DNA of 64,000 nucleotides from Pseudolactococcus sp041800635 (GCA_047833645.1 CP181259.1:186001-250000); one strand, 5' to 3'. Counted from the first letter of the stretch, positions 1 through 9,725 are shown. Program-made: numbers and translations. Notes: a model not told the origin generated them from the letters alone.

Positions 1-602
1 CCCTTAATTATGCGATTGCCTTGAAAATAACGGTCAACAAAGAAGATGCCAAACCGGAAATGACACTCACAAGTGCGTCTATTTGGCTTCTTAACTACCG
101 CAAAGCCTTTTATGCACATCTCCAAAATCCGTTGCCGGCCATGATAACCAACATAGACTATGAAGGTTACGTGACCAAGCAAGGTGAAACTAAGGCGCTT
201 TATCAAAACGACTTAGTCAAACGCAAGATGGCACCTAATTCCGCTTATAAATTCCCGATTTTTCTAAATGAAGGTGAATTTAAAGCTGGTAATTACACCT
301 ATCATTTGAAAGCAACGACGACGGATCCCAAGTGGGAGAAAAAAACATGGGAATGGACCAAAAATTTTTCGATTAAGGCAGATGAAGCTGAAAAAATGAA
401 TGCGCAAGCCATTAATGATGCCAAAGCGAAGCACAATTGGACCTTGTGGCTGATCTTAGCCTGTCTAATACTTGCCTTATTATTCTCAATTTTTATCTTC
501 TTGTTTATCAAACGTCGAAAACGCCAAAAGGAAAATGATGCAGAACTATTGGCGCAAAAGAAAATGCTAGAACACTTACTAGCAACGTCTGATGAACATT
601 AA
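1..602 (+). CDS. WxL-interacting cell-surface protein (DUF916/DUF3324 family), C-terminal part
   Basis: The reading frame is open from base 3, so the gene starts outside the window and only its last 199 residues are here. The visible part fits the DUF3324 half of the two-domain proteins that partner WxL proteins: a beta-rich extracellular stretch, then one membrane helix of about 24 residues (near WLILACLILALLFSIFIFL) and a basic cytoplasmic tail (KRRKRQKE). Family knowledge: these proteins bind peptidoglycan and WxL domains and hold a surface complex on the membrane. The downstream LPxTG and WxL genes support this. The TTG at 21 is only an internal codon. Confidence 0.85.
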   Translation, partial: LNYAIALKITVNKEDAKPEMTLTSASIWLLNYRKAFYAHLQNPLPAMITNIDYEGYVTKQGETKALYQNDLVKRKMAPNSAYKFPIFLNEGEFKAGNYTYHLKATTTDPKWEKKTWEWTKNFSIKADEAEKMNAQAINDAKAKHNWTLWLILACLILALLFSIFIFLFIKRRKRQKENDAELLAQKKMLEHLLATSDEH

Positions 603-612
603 ATAAAAATAA

Positions 613-657
613 AGAATAGGGTATCTCTAAAAACTACCTCTAGGGATACCCTATTCT
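613..657 (+). terminator. hairpin between DUF3324 gene and LPxTG gene
   Basis: Perfect 13-bp inverted repeat (613-625 with 645-657). There is no strong T run after it, so it may act as a weak terminator or as an mRNA-stabilising or attenuating hairpin inside the surface-protein operon. Confidence 0.5.
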
Positions 658-690
658 ACAATAACTATATCTTGGATGGGAGTGACGTGA

Positions 691-1044
691 ATGATAAAAA
701 AAATCACCTTGTTGATCGTGTCTATCCTGCTTTGTAGTAGCATTGGCTTGCTATCAGTAGTAGCAGACACAGAATCAACTTTTACTTTAAAACAAAGCGT
801 CCCAGTAGAAAGTCGAAGTCCGGATCCACCATCTTCTAGCAGTCGCCAGCCTAACGACAATGTGACTGGTGGGGGTGGGGGAGTGTTACCAACAACTGGA
901 AAAAACGTGAGTTCCTTGCCAGTAACAGGAGAACAATTGACTTATGAGATTTCCATAATGGGTGCCTTTCTTCTGGTCTTACTCTTTGTATTTTGGAAAA
1001 ATAAGAAGGGAAAGGAGGAAAACAATGAAAATTACAAGCAATAA
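691..1044 (+). CDS. small LPxTG-anchored surface protein with two sorting motifs
   Basis: 117 residues: a signal peptide at about 1-26 (hydrophobic LLIVSILLCSSIGLLSVVA), a Ser/Pro-rich then Gly-rich linker (VTGGGGG), LPTTG at about 67, LPVTG at about 77, a membrane helix and a basic tail (KNKKGK). This is the layout of the small sortase-anchored component of WxL (csc-type) clusters. The second motif is at the usual distance from the helix and is the likely sortase A site; the first may be a duplicate. The end of the gene contains the AAAGGAGG site of the next gene, so the two are probably translationally coupled. Confidence 0.8.
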   Translation: MIKKITLLIVSILLCSSIGLLSVVADTESTFTLKQSVPVESRSPDPPSSSSRQPNDNVTGGGGGVLPTTGKNVSSLPVTGEQLTYEISIMGAFLLVLLFVFWKNKKGKEENNENYKQ

Positions 1045-3617
1045 AACAGTTTGGCGATACTTTTCCGTTTTCTTTCTCTTCGTTTTCTTAATAACTATCG
1101 GCGCCAAAGTTCAAGCCAAGGACGTTGCTTCTGGAACAGAGCTGAAACAGGCGCTTGCACAAGGAGAAAGTTCGATTACAGTGACCTCTCCGATGCTGAC
1201 GCTACCTAAAAATACGGATATTACGCATGATGTCACGATTAATTTCAACAATGCAGTCCTCTTTTTTGAGGATAATCAAACACCAGCATTGATTGGGAAA
1301 AATAATTGTGCCGTTCGTATTCAAAATGCCTTTGTGACTCATGACACTAAAAAAACGTCAGAATTGACATATGGTGGTGCACCTAAATTAAATGGTAAAG
1401 GGGAGATGACCGCTTACTATACGAATCGTTTCGGGTCTACAAGCACATGGTGCCCAGCTGGAAAGGTTGACGTTTGAAAACATCAATTGGGATGCAGCAA
1501 ACATTCCCAATGCCAATCGATTTTTGACCCAAGAGACTGGTACGACCCATTTTGAAGGAAAAAATACATTTAACTACTGTGCCGAAAATAATGTCAACTC
1601 ACTTATCGCCAATTCTCTGATTGTGGAAAAAGGAACAACAGCAATGAGTGAAGTAGGTTCAAGTAATAAAGCCCTCTGGTATTCTGGAAATGACCAAGAG
1701 CCAGAAATGCGCCTAGAGGTCAAATCTGGCGCTAAACTAAAATGGCTAGGACAGGGCAATAATTACGGTTGGATTGAGCATAATGCAGTATCTAAAGATA
1801 AGAAATTTATTTTCGATAATCAAGGAACGGTCGTCCTCCGTTTCGGTCAATCGACAAATTTCAGAACGACCAAGAGTCGCTTCTGGCAAGTCCGTTTCTT
1901 CTTAAGAGAAAAGGCGACGACCTTTATTTATAGCAAAAATAAAATTTGGGATTTAGGGATGTTTGAGGTTGATCCCGCTAAAACCGGAGAAGTCCTGACT
2001 TCTGAGACTGTCAGTTCGCCAGATAAAAGCTCTTTCTATTTCCGAGCTTTTAAAGATTCAGTGACACTTCTTGACAGTGACGATCACCTTGTTTCAGCGC
2101 CAAACGGTATGCCTAAAAATCCTTACTTTTCTGAAAATCGGATTTACACGGCGATTACGGAAGTCTCAACTTTTGTCATGTCTAACGAAAACCAGGACAT
2201 ACTGAATAGTAACCCTGATTTTAAAATCTACGCCAATCTGGAAAAGGATATGCAGTCATCTGGAAAACGCCTACGTTTTTATGCCATAAATAATAGCCGA
2301 CAGGGATGGGTACTAGGACATGGTTATCAAACATCCAGAGATATAGACATTTTATGTGCGGATATTAACGCTATCGTATCTTATATGCCTGGTAAAAACG
2401 TGCCACAACCACCTCTTGATAATTATAATAAATCCAATTACATCATTATCGCTCCAGCAGATGCTAAAGTAGACGATGTGAAACAGCCTGTTGAACCTAA
2501 CATACCAGTAACGCCACCACCATTGCCAATCGTTATACCGCCAGTCACGCCAAAAACGGATTGGTCGGTCTGCGATGAGGAAACCTTGCAACATATTTAT
2601 AGTTTGGAAGAAATGGACATCTATGGTGCAGCGAAACTGTTTTCACGTACGAGTCAGTTGACACAAGACTTTGAAGTGAATTTACTTGCCAAAAACGTTT
2701 TTAAGATCAACGTGACCTTGAAAACCTCGCAGGTAGATTTCCCGCATGACTTGGTTTATCGGACAGTTAACGGCGATATACCGCTTGTACCGAATCAACC
2801 TCTGGAGTTTTTGACAAATCAGCAAATGGCAAGTGCGGATGGTCTTCATTTCACGACAACATTTGGTGCTCAGGAAGGGCTATTCGTCTCAAGTAGCCGA
2901 AAAATTGCAGAAGAAAAAAGCTATCCTTTCACATTGGAATGGACGCTTGAAGAAACAGGGCAGGCGACAAAAACGTTGACAACTTATGGCTGGGTGACCT
3001 TTGGTCAGAACGGGCTGATACTCAACCCGAACCAGCCCCACGCCAGTGGTAATACGCCTGAGAATCCTAATCAGGAACAAAATACGGGGGCGCTAGACCT
3101 CAGATTTACCAAATGGCCTAAAACGTTTAACTTTGGCACGATTAACCTCAGTGCAGTGACGCAGGCAAATGGTTTTCAGAAAACTGCCTTGAATAAAGCA
3201 GCCGATGACATTACGGATTTAGTAGGTCATCAAGTGTTGCAAGTTTTTGATGGTCGTGTCTTCAAATCCGGCGTCAACTGGTCAGTCACTGCTAAAGCGA
3301 CGACCTTTAAAGAAAACGGTACGGTCCGAGAAATAAAAGGCGCGAAAATTAAGCTCACAAAAACGCAGGCAACGACTACTGATACGAATCAAAGTAGTCA
3401 CCTGTCAAGTCAAAAAGACATTGAAATTTTAGCTGATGATCAAAATACCAGTACAACAACCCTGTTTGGTAATGAAAATGGTAATCAGGTCAAAGGTTGG
3501 AGTGATTTAGCTTGGGATCCCGAGCACGTAACGCTTGATATACCACAAAATCAAGCCAAACTAGGGACATTTGAATCCGTCGTGACCTGGACTTTGGTTG
3601 ATCAAGCCTTTAAATGA
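1025..3617 (+). pseudogene. large WxL-domain surface protein, broken by a frameshift
   Basis: The first frame runs from ATG 1025 (AAAGGAGG upstream) to a stop at 1477. It encodes a signal peptide ending about VQA and the start of a pectate-lyase-like beta-solenoid. Homologous-looking sequence resumes in another frame, open from 1410 and listed from TTG 1467 to 3617. An extra G near 1464-1466 would explain the break: removing it joins PAGK to LTFENINW. The second part (about 716 aa) has a Pro-rich linker (about residue 340) and a C-terminal WxL domain with WSV and WTL motifs, which in this family binds the peptidoglycan surface. Full product about 865 aa. It could be a true pseudogene, a sequencing error or a phase switch. 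Confidence 0.8.
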
Positions 3618-3624
3618 TTCGTTT

Positions 3625-3656
3625 AAAACGTCTATTTCTTTGAAATGGGCGTTTTT
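3625..3656 (+). terminator. intrinsic terminator after the WxL operon
   Basis: A stem of about 14 bp (AAAACGTCTATTTC with GAAATGGGCGTTTT, using G-U pairs) and a TTTG loop, ending in GTTTTTC. Confidence 0.75.
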
Positions 3657-3747
3657 CTATGCTGCCGGTAAAAGTGAGTTAGAATATGATAAAATAATAA
3701 TAAGGTATTGGAAAACGATCATAAGGCAGAAAAAGAAAGGATCGAGT

Positions 3748-4002
3748 ATGGACATTTCACAAATGAAAAATTTGGGTAAGGTGAACGAAGCTAAATTAAA
3801 TCAAGTTGGGATCATGGACTCAGAATCTTTGATTCATTTGGGGACTGAGCAGGCTTTTTTAAAGGTTCGTGATCTGGTAGATGACGGTGCTTGCATGAAT
3901 TTCCTCTTGGCGCTTGAAGGTGCCATTCAAGATCTACCTAAAAAAGAGATTCAGACGGCACGAAAAACAGCTTTGCAGGCATTTTATCGGCAAGTGCGTT
4001 AA
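3748..4002 (+). CDS. TfoX/Sxy C-terminal domain protein
   Basis: 84 residues. The frame is open further upstream, but ATG 3748 has a good AAAGGA site and begins at the domain (MDISQMKNLGKVNEAKLNQVG). The sequence matches the helix-hairpin-helix-like TfoX C-terminal domain (residues about 4-80: NLG...LNQVGI...LIHLG...DDGACMNFLLALEGAI). In proteobacteria TfoX/Sxy induces competence. In Firmicutes stand-alone TfoX-C proteins have no proven role, so a competence function is not implied. Followed by the MazG-like gene in the same direction. Confidence 0.75.
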   Translation: MDISQMKNLGKVNEAKLNQVGIMDSESLIHLGTEQAFLKVRDLVDDGACMNFLLALEGAIQDLPKKEIQTARKTALQAFYRQVR

Positions 4003-4055
4003 GAGAAGTCTGTAACAATGACAGTCATGCTAAAAAACAAGGAGAATAAGAAAAG

Positions 4056-4403
4056 ATGACAGAATTAACCTTTAGATCTTTACAAGATTATTTAGATGTA
4101 AAATACGACGCAATATGTCAAAGAAAAAATATCAGCAGCCCATCAACAAGTGATTTATTTATCAAATTGGTTGAAGAAATTGGCGAAGTTGCTGAAGTCT
4201 TAAGTCAATTAAAAGAGAATAAAGCCAGCACAGATGATGCGTCGTTAAAAAGTGAATTGGCTGACGTGGTTCACTATGTTGTCGAGATTGCCAATGTCAA
4301 TGGGATTGATTTAGGGCAAGCGATTATTGAAAAGGATAAACAGGCATCTATGAAGTACAAGGAGTCACCGAATTTAGCGGAATTTTTGGCTAAAAATTCG
4401 TGA
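4056..4403 (+). CDS. MazG-like nucleotide pyrophosphohydrolase
   Basis: 115 residues, AAGGAGA site upstream. The all-alpha NTP-PPase signature is clear: KLVEEIGEVAEVL (EExxE, about 38-50) and, after a spacer, ELADVVHYVVEIAN (ExxD), which together hold Mg2+ and the triphosphate. Such proteins hydrolyse (d)NTPs to monophosphates and PPi and act as house-cleaning enzymes. A single domain of this length is typical of the MazG-like family rather than full MazG. Confidence 0.8.
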   Translation: MTELTFRSLQDYLDVKYDAICQRKNISSPSTSDLFIKLVEEIGEVAEVLSQLKENKASTDDASLKSELADVVHYVVEIANVNGIDLGQAIIEKDKQASMKYKESPNLAEFLAKNS

Positions 4404-4458
4404 GTAAGATTTGGCTGACATCTAGACGGAAAGACTGCCTTCGTAAATAGCCACCGAC

Positions 4459-4489
4459 ATCTTTCCGAAAAACTGTAATTTTCTTGACA
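4459..4489 (+). other. difSL chromosome-dimer resolution site
   Basis: A 31-bp sequence beginning ATCTTTCCGAAAAACTG and ending TTTTCTTGACA agrees with the streptococcal/lactococcal difSL site that XerS recombines, and it lies just upstream of xerS as in those genera. It is bracketed by a perfect inverted repeat CACCGACAT (4452-4460) / ATGTCGGTG (4491-4499). It marks the replication terminus region. Confidence 0.9.
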
Positions 4490-4512
4490 AATGTCGGTGT
4501 ATCCCTTATACT
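4484..4512 (+). promoter_or_regulatory. xerS promoter, overlapping dif
   Basis: TTGACA (4484-4489), 17-bp spacer, TATACT (4507-4512). The -35 box is the last six bases of dif, so XerS bound at dif should block it. The expected +1 falls on the A of the xerS ATG (4519), giving a leaderless transcript. Confidence 0.85.
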
Positions 4513-4518
4513 AGTCTT

Positions 4519-5589
4519 ATGAAACGAGAACGCTTAATTGAAAATATCGAGGACTTAAAAATTGTGATGCCAGACTTTGTACTGGAATACTACCGTTCTA
4601 AGTCCGCCGTCCCTTACTCACTCACTACCTTGTACGAATATCTCAAAGAATATCAACGCTTTTTTAGCTGGCTCATGGATGCTGATATCTCAAATGCTGC
4701 AAAAACGACTGATATTTCATTGGAAACCTTGGAAAAATTAACCAAGCATGATCTAGAGAGTTATATTTTATATCTACGTGAGCGCCCTAAACTGAATACC
4801 TATTCGACGACTTATGGTGTGTCTCAAACGACTATTAATCGGACGCTTTCTGCCTTATCAAGCCTTTATAAGTACTTGACTGAGGAGGTTGAAGATGAAA
4901 ATGGTGAGCCCTACTTCTATCGTAATGTCATGAAGAAAGTCGCAACTCAAAAGAAAAAAGAGACACTGGCCTCACGTGCTGAAAATATTAAAAATAAACT
5001 CTTTTTAGGGGATGAAACGCAGGGTTTTTTAGACTTTATTGATACTGAGTATGAAATTAGCCTGTCAAATCGCGCCAAATCTTCATTTATCAAGAATAAA
5101 GAGCGGGATTTAGCCATTATTGCTTTGATTTTAGCATCAGGGATTCGCTTATCTGAAACGGTGAATATTGATCTGAATGATTTAAACTTGAATACCATGG
5201 TTGTTGAGGTGACGCGAAAAGGTGGGAAACGGGATTCCGTCAATATCGCTGGTTTTGCGAAGCCTTATTTAACGGCATATTTGGACATTCGGGAGAAACG
5301 TTACCAGGCAGGAAAACGTGATGTGGCTTTATTTTTGACTTTATATAAAGAGCAGGCGAATCGCATCGACAACTCTAGTGTTGAAAAAATGGTTGCCAAA
5401 TACTCCAAAGTCTTCAAAGTCCGCGTGACGCCTCATAAACTCCGCCATACCTTGGCCACAAGGCTGTATGCTGAAACCAACTCTCAGGTTCTGGTCAGCC
5501 ATCAGCTCGGCCATGCTTCTACCCAGGTGACCGACCTTTATACGCATATCGTCGATGAAGAGCAAAAAGATGCTTTGGATAAGTTGTAA
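4519..5589 (+). CDS. xerS: tyrosine recombinase XerS
   Basis: 356 residues, the usual XerS length. N-terminal SAM-like core-binding domain (about 15-145), C-terminal catalytic domain (about 170-350) with the full set R210, K234, H306, R309, H332 and Y341 (SGIRLSE, TRKGGK, HKLRHT, LGHAS, DLYTHI). XerS acts alone with FtsK at difSL to resolve chromosome dimers at the division septum, replacing XerC/XerD. No Shine-Dalgarno precedes the ATG, and the promoter places transcription start on it. Confidence 0.95.
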   Translation: MKRERLIENIEDLKIVMPDFVLEYYRSKSAVPYSLTTLYEYLKEYQRFFSWLMDADISNAAKTTDISLETLEKLTKHDLESYILYLRERPKLNTYSTTYGVSQTTINRTLSALSSLYKYLTEEVEDENGEPYFYRNVMKKVATQKKKETLASRAENIKNKLFLGDETQGFLDFIDTEYEISLSNRAKSSFIKNKERDLAIIALILASGIRLSETVNIDLNDLNLNTMVVEVTRKGGKRDSVNIAGFAKPYLTAYLDIREKRYQAGKRDVALFLTLYKEQANRIDNSSVEKMVAKYSKVFKVRVTPHKLRHTLATRLYAETNSQVLVSHQLGHASTQVTDLYTHIVDEEQKDALDKL

Positions 5590-5614
5590 TCTAGCGCCTT
5601 TTCGTATCGCCAAG

Positions 5615-5642
5615 TTGCGAAATGCTGAAAAAATGCTATAAT
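5615..5642 (+). promoter_or_regulatory. probable dedA promoter
   Basis: TTGCGA, 16-bp spacer, extended -10 TGCTATAAT ending at 5642. It gives a leader of about 90 nt that contains an imperfect hairpin (about 5666-5706) without a T run. Confidence 0.5.
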
Positions 5643-5737
5643 TTAAGCTGTCTGCTATACATCTACCGGCATCTACTTCTTCTTTTATGAAGAACGATGC
5701 TGGCACCTAACTTTTAATTGAAAATAGAAAGCGCATC

Positions 5738-6376
5738 ATGCTCATTAACTTTATTTTACATATCGATCAACACATTTATACCATGGCTCAGTCGGTTGGC
5801 GCCTGGACTTATCTCCTGCTCTTTCTCATCATTTTTATAGAGACTGCTGCGGTTATCATGCCTTTTTTGCCGGGAGATAGCTTGCTTTTTGCGGCTGGTG
5901 CCTTGGCTGCCAACCCAGCTATGCACTTCAACGTCTGGATTTTCCTTGTCATCTTCTTCTTTGCAGCCTTTCTGGGCGATACTTGTAACTTCTTCATCGG
6001 TCATACGGCAGGTTACAAGATGATCCATCACAAATTTTTCAGTAAATTCATCAAGCCTCAGCATATCGAGGATGCAGAGCTCTATTTCGAGAAAAATGGC
6101 TCACTTGCTATCATTCTCGGGCGTTACATCCCGATTATTCGGACCTTTGTCCCATTTGTAGCAGGGATTAGTCAGTTCAAAGCCAGTGACTTCATTAAGC
6201 GTGCTTTCATCGCTGCCTTGTCTTGGTCACTCATTGCAACTGGCGCGGGCTACTTGTTTGGTAACATTCCTTTTGTCAAAACCCATTTTTCAGTGATCAT
6301 TTTAGGCATCATCGTAGTGACCCTACTCCCAAGTTTTGTTGCCTTCTTCAAATCAATGACACGTGCTAAAGCCTAA
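5738..6376 (+). CDS. DedA-family membrane protein
   Basis: 212 residues with several hydrophobic segments. DedA (SNARE-associated/VTT) signatures include the FLPGDSLLFAAGAL segment (about 43-56), GDTCNFFIGHTAGY, and the conserved basic stretch GRYIPIIRTFVPFVAG (about 128-143). Members move undecaprenyl phosphate or other lipids across the membrane and affect proton-motive force and peptide resistance; which lipid applies here cannot be told. The Shine-Dalgarno is weak (AGAAAG). The IS1182 element lies only 16 bp downstream. Confidence 0.85.
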   Translation: MLINFILHIDQHIYTMAQSVGAWTYLLLFLIIFIETAAVIMPFLPGDSLLFAAGALAANPAMHFNVWIFLVIFFFAAFLGDTCNFFIGHTAGYKMIHHKFFSKFIKPQHIEDAELYFEKNGSLAIILGRYIPIIRTFVPFVAGISQFKASDFIKRAFIAALSWSLIATGAGYLFGNIPFVKTHFSVIILGIIVVTLLPSFVAFFKSMTRAKA

Positions 6377-6392
6377 AAATTCAGGCCAAATC

Positions 6393-8219
6393 AAAGAGGC
6401 TGGGACAAAAGTCCACAGTCACAGAAAGAAAAAAGCAAGCTAATCCAATCCATTTTGATTGTGCTAGTTTGCTTTTTCTCTATTCTATGTTCGACAGGTT
6501 ACCATCAGTTTTCTGAGATTAATCGCCATCAAAGCTAAACCAATCTCCTGCCTAACTTTGTCTTTCCCTCTGACCGAAAATCGACTGAAGCCCAAATTAG
6601 CCTTCAGACGTGCAAAGGCAGGCTCTACATCAATCTTACGTTTGCCGTAGAGTTTTCCTGTCTCTTTTTCTGAAAGCAATTCTTTGATCGTTAATTTAAA
6701 CGACTCCCACTTAGGTTTAATTTGAAGCTGTCGATTATTGTCACTTTTAGCTCGAGTACATGATTTGCGAACCGGACAACCTTGACAATCTTCGCATTCA
6801 TAGATTTTCAAATCTCGTGTCAAACCATATTTATCCGTTCGGTGGCTCTCATATCGATAAGTCACTTTTTGATGATTCGGGCAGATGAAGTAATCTTGTT
6901 CAGGGTCATAGGGCCAATTCGCTGTTTTAAAGAGGTCTTTCTTGAATTTTCGTTTTTGTTCTTTTTCATAAGCATTGTAGGTAATCAGAGGTGTGCGTTG
7001 ATAAGTCTCTAAGACGGTTTGATAATTCTCTTCCCCACCATAACCCGCATCCGCTATGATATAGTCAGGAAGTTGTTGGTATTTATTTTGATAATGTGCT
7101 AAAAAATCGGGCAAAGTTCTGGTATCAGTCGGATTAGGATAGACTTCATAGTCCAAAACATATTGATTTTCCGTCGCAATTTGAAGATTATAGGCTACCT
7201 TAAGTTGACCATTCCTCATATAGTCATCTTTCATCCGCATAAATGTCGCATCTGTATCTGTTTTGGAATAGCTATTTCTTGCGCCCATTATCTCGAAATC
7301 TAGCTTGTATTTTTCTTTTCTTAAGATGAAATTAGCGACTTGTTTACGTGCTAATTTGATTGGTTTTCTTTGAGAACGCAAGGCTTTACGTTTCTGTCCG
7401 TTTGATTCCTTATCAATTTCTTGTGTGAGCGTCTCAACTGCTTGAGATAACTCGTCTTCAATGACCATCAATTCTTGTGTTGATAATTCAGCTTGATTAT
7501 CAATTTCAATCGCAGGAATAATTTCATTGCTCAAAAGCTCTTGATAAAGGGCTTTTGACTTTTCGATAAGGGCATCGCTAAAACGTTGAATAGATTTTTT
7601 CCAGACAAAAGTAAACTTGTTGGCATTGGCTTCAAGTTTTGTACCATCAATAAAAATGGCTGTTTCATCAATCAAATTTTCTTGAACAAGGAGATTTCTA
7701 AATTGCACAAAACAATCATGAATGATCGGTGCCATCAAAGGATGGACACGATAACGATTGATTGTCCGATAAGAAGGGGTCTCGCCTTGCGCTAACCACA
7801 TCATGCGGATACTATCTTGAAGCGCGTTCTCAATCTTTCTTCCCGAAAACATTGATTGGGTATAGGCGCACAAAATCAATTTGAGCATCATTCTAGGATG
7901 GAGAGAGGGGCGACCTGTTTCTTGCTTAAATGTTGTGAATTTTTCCTCAGGCATGCTTTCAATCAGTTCATGAATGGCAAAACAAATATCATCTTCTGGA
8001 ATCATTATTTCTAAATCAAGTGGTAAAATGACTTGTTTCATGTTATAATTTTTATGCATAAAGAACAGCTCCTGACTTTTGGGATTAGACACTTTAATTG
8101 TACAGGATTTTATTCTTTTTGTCGAAAAGTTACAGAGAAATAGGCTATGAAAGTTTCCGATTAACATCGGAAATGGTTCATAGCCTATTTTTTTAGAGGA
8201 CTTTTGTCCCAGCCTCTTT
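6393..8219. mobile_element. IS1182-family insertion sequence
   Basis: A complete element of about 1.83 kb. Terminal inverted repeats GAGGCTGGGACAAAAGTCC (6396-6414) and its complement (8198-8216) are perfect, and a few flanking A/T bases also pair. Just inside each end is a strong hairpin (about 6433-6478 and 8141-8190), which should stop outside transcription from entering the transposase gene. No clear target duplication could be assigned. Inserted between dedA and brnQ. Confidence 0.9.
6485..8059 (-). CDS. IS1182-family transposase
   Basis: 524 residues from ATG 8059, chosen because CAGGAG lies 9 nt upstream; the open frame continues to 8167 without a good site. DUF772-type N-terminus (GRPSLHPRMMLKLILCAYTQSMFSGRKIE), DDE-type catalytic region (FIDGTKLEANANKFTFVW; IIADAGYGGEENY; CRxSC cysteine-rich insert) and a C-terminal end (KRKIDVEPAFARLKANLGFSRF) that supplies the final acidic residue. 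The gene appears intact, so the copy may be active. Confidence 0.92.
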   Translation of the reverse strand: MHKNYNMKQVILPLDLEIMIPEDDICFAIHELIESMPEEKFTTFKQETGRPSLHPRMMLKLILCAYTQSMFSGRKIENALQDSIRMMWLAQGETPSYRTINRYRVHPLMAPIIHDCFVQFRNLLVQENLIDETAIFIDGTKLEANANKFTFVWKKSIQRFSDALIEKSKALYQELLSNEIIPAIEIDNQAELSTQELMVIEDELSQAVETLTQEIDKESNGQKRKALRSQRKPIKLARKQVANFILRKEKYKLDFEIMGARNSYSKTDTDATFMRMKDDYMRNGQLKVAYNLQIATENQYVLDYEVYPNPTDTRTLPDFLAHYQNKYQQLPDYIIADAGYGGEENYQTVLETYQRTPLITYNAYEKEQKRKFKKDLFKTANWPYDPEQDYFICPNHQKVTYRYESHRTDKYGLTRDLKIYECEDCQGCPVRKSCTRAKSDNNRQLQIKPKWESFKLTIKELLSEKETGKLYGKRKIDVEPAFARLKANLGFSRFSVRGKDKVRQEIGLALMAINLRKLMVTCRT

Positions 8220-8235
8220 TTCTATAGCTTAAACT

Positions 8236-9585
8236 TTAGGTTGTCGACTTATTTTCGACAACCTGCCAAATGTAACCCACGACCAAGCCAATGGCTGCAG
8301 GGACAATCCATCCCATCCCAATCGAAAAGAAAGGTAGCGTATGTTTCGCGAAGGCCAGCAAGTCCGCCATCAAGACGTTCGGATGATCCCCCATCGGAAT
8401 GGCATTAAGACCATCAAAGATTGCCGCAATCAACGTAAAGCCAGTCGTCACTTGATAAACCCGTTTAGAATGATGGAATAATGGACTCAACAAGGCCAAA
8501 ATAATCAAGGTAATGGCAAGTGGATATAAGAACATCAAAACTGGAATCGAAATTTGAATCAGATTGGTCAGCCCGACATTGGCAAACAAACAGGGCAAGA
8601 CACTCGCCAAAATCACGTAAAAACGGTAAGAAAATCTAGGAAAAAGTTCAACAAATGTCTCTGAAAATGCTGTAATCAAGCCAACCACAGTTTTCAAACA
8701 AGCGATAATAATGATTAAGGCCAGGATAATCGTCCCAAAAGTCCCCAAATAGTAATTCGAAATCTGAGACAGGGCAATCCCGCCATTTTCACTAATCGCA
8801 AACTTCCCAAGACTCATCGTCCCCAAGTAAGCTAGACAAGTATAAATAATCCCCATAAGCAGCACACTAATCCCACCTGCTTTGATCGTATCGATCGCAA
8901 TTACCTTAGGATTAGTCACACCACGTTGGCGAATGGTTGTGACGATAATAATCCCGAAGGCTAACGCCGCAAGCGCGTCAAGCGTATTATACCCTTGAGT
9001 AAAGCCAGTGATAAAAGGTGAGGCTTGATAGGCTGCTCCAACCTTAGCATGACTGACACCACCCATCGGTCCAGCAAAGGCAATAACTAGCAAAAAGCCG
9101 AGTAAAATGAGAAACAGTGGATTCAAAAACTTCCCGATATAGTCTAGGATTTTTGACGGTTTCCGTGAAAAGAACCAAGCAGCTGTAAAAAATAAAAGAC
9201 TGAACAAGGCTAATACCGGTTTTTGTGCACCAGCTGATAAAAAAGGTGATAATCCAACCTCAAAAGAGGTTGTCGCTAAACGCGGTAAAGCGAAGAAAGG
9301 ACCGATTACTAAATATAATAGCGTTGTAAAAATATAAGCGTACTTGCGATTGATCCGTGATGCCAGATCAAAAAGACCAGAACTTTGAGACAGACCAATA
9401 GCGATAATCCCCAGGAAGGGTAGGCCAATCCCCGTCACTAGAAAGCCAAGGTTGGCTTGGAAGATTGTTGCTCCTGCTTCTTGTCCCATATGTACAGGAA
9501 AAATGAGATTTCCTGCCCCAAAAAATAACCCAAATAACATTGAACCAATCAGTAAATAATCACTGATTTTCAGTTTCTTATCCAT
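8236..9585 (-). CDS. brnQ: branched-chain amino acid transporter BrnQ
   Basis: 449 residues with about 12 membrane segments. The LIVCS-family start is clear (MLFGLFFGAGNLIFPVHMGQEAG). It imports Leu, Ile and Val with Na+ or H+. The neighbouring bcaT on the same strand uses the same amino acids, but a terminator (9691-9725) separates the two, so brnQ has its own promoter in 9586-9690. The IS1182 end lies 17 bp beyond its stop and may have displaced its terminator. Confidence 0.93.
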   Translation of the reverse strand: MDKKLKISDYLLIGSMLFGLFFGAGNLIFPVHMGQEAGATIFQANLGFLVTGIGLPFLGIIAIGLSQSSGLFDLASRINRKYAYIFTTLLYLVIGPFFALPRLATTSFEVGLSPFLSAGAQKPVLALFSLLFFTAAWFFSRKPSKILDYIGKFLNPLFLILLGFLLVIAFAGPMGGVSHAKVGAAYQASPFITGFTQGYNTLDALAALAFGIIIVTTIRQRGVTNPKVIAIDTIKAGGISVLLMGIIYTCLAYLGTMSLGKFAISENGGIALSQISNYYLGTFGTIILALIIIIACLKTVVGLITAFSETFVELFPRFSYRFYVILASVLPCLFANVGLTNLIQISIPVLMFLYPLAITLIILALLSPLFHHSKRVYQVTTGFTLIAAIFDGLNAIPMGDHPNVLMADLLAFAKHTLPFFSIGMGWIVPAAIGLVVGYIWQVVENKSTT

Positions 9586-9690
9586 AAAACTCCCTTATAA
9601 AATAATAGTATCTTATATAGGATAGCAAAATGTTACATAAATTACAATAAGGCTCAGTCACTTGAAAGACTGATCTGATAATAATAGAAA

Positions 9691-9725
9691 ACAAAAAAGT
9701 TTACATAAAATAAATTATGTAAACT
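9691..9725 (-). terminator. bcaT terminator
   Basis: Perfect 11-bp stem AGTTTACATAA / TTATGTAAACT followed on the minus strand by TTTTTTG. Confidence 0.85.

Noticed and set aside
5661..5706. hairpin after xerS as a terminator
   Set aside because: The stem is imperfect, lacks a T run, and lies downstream of the likely dedA promoter, so it belongs to the dedA leader.
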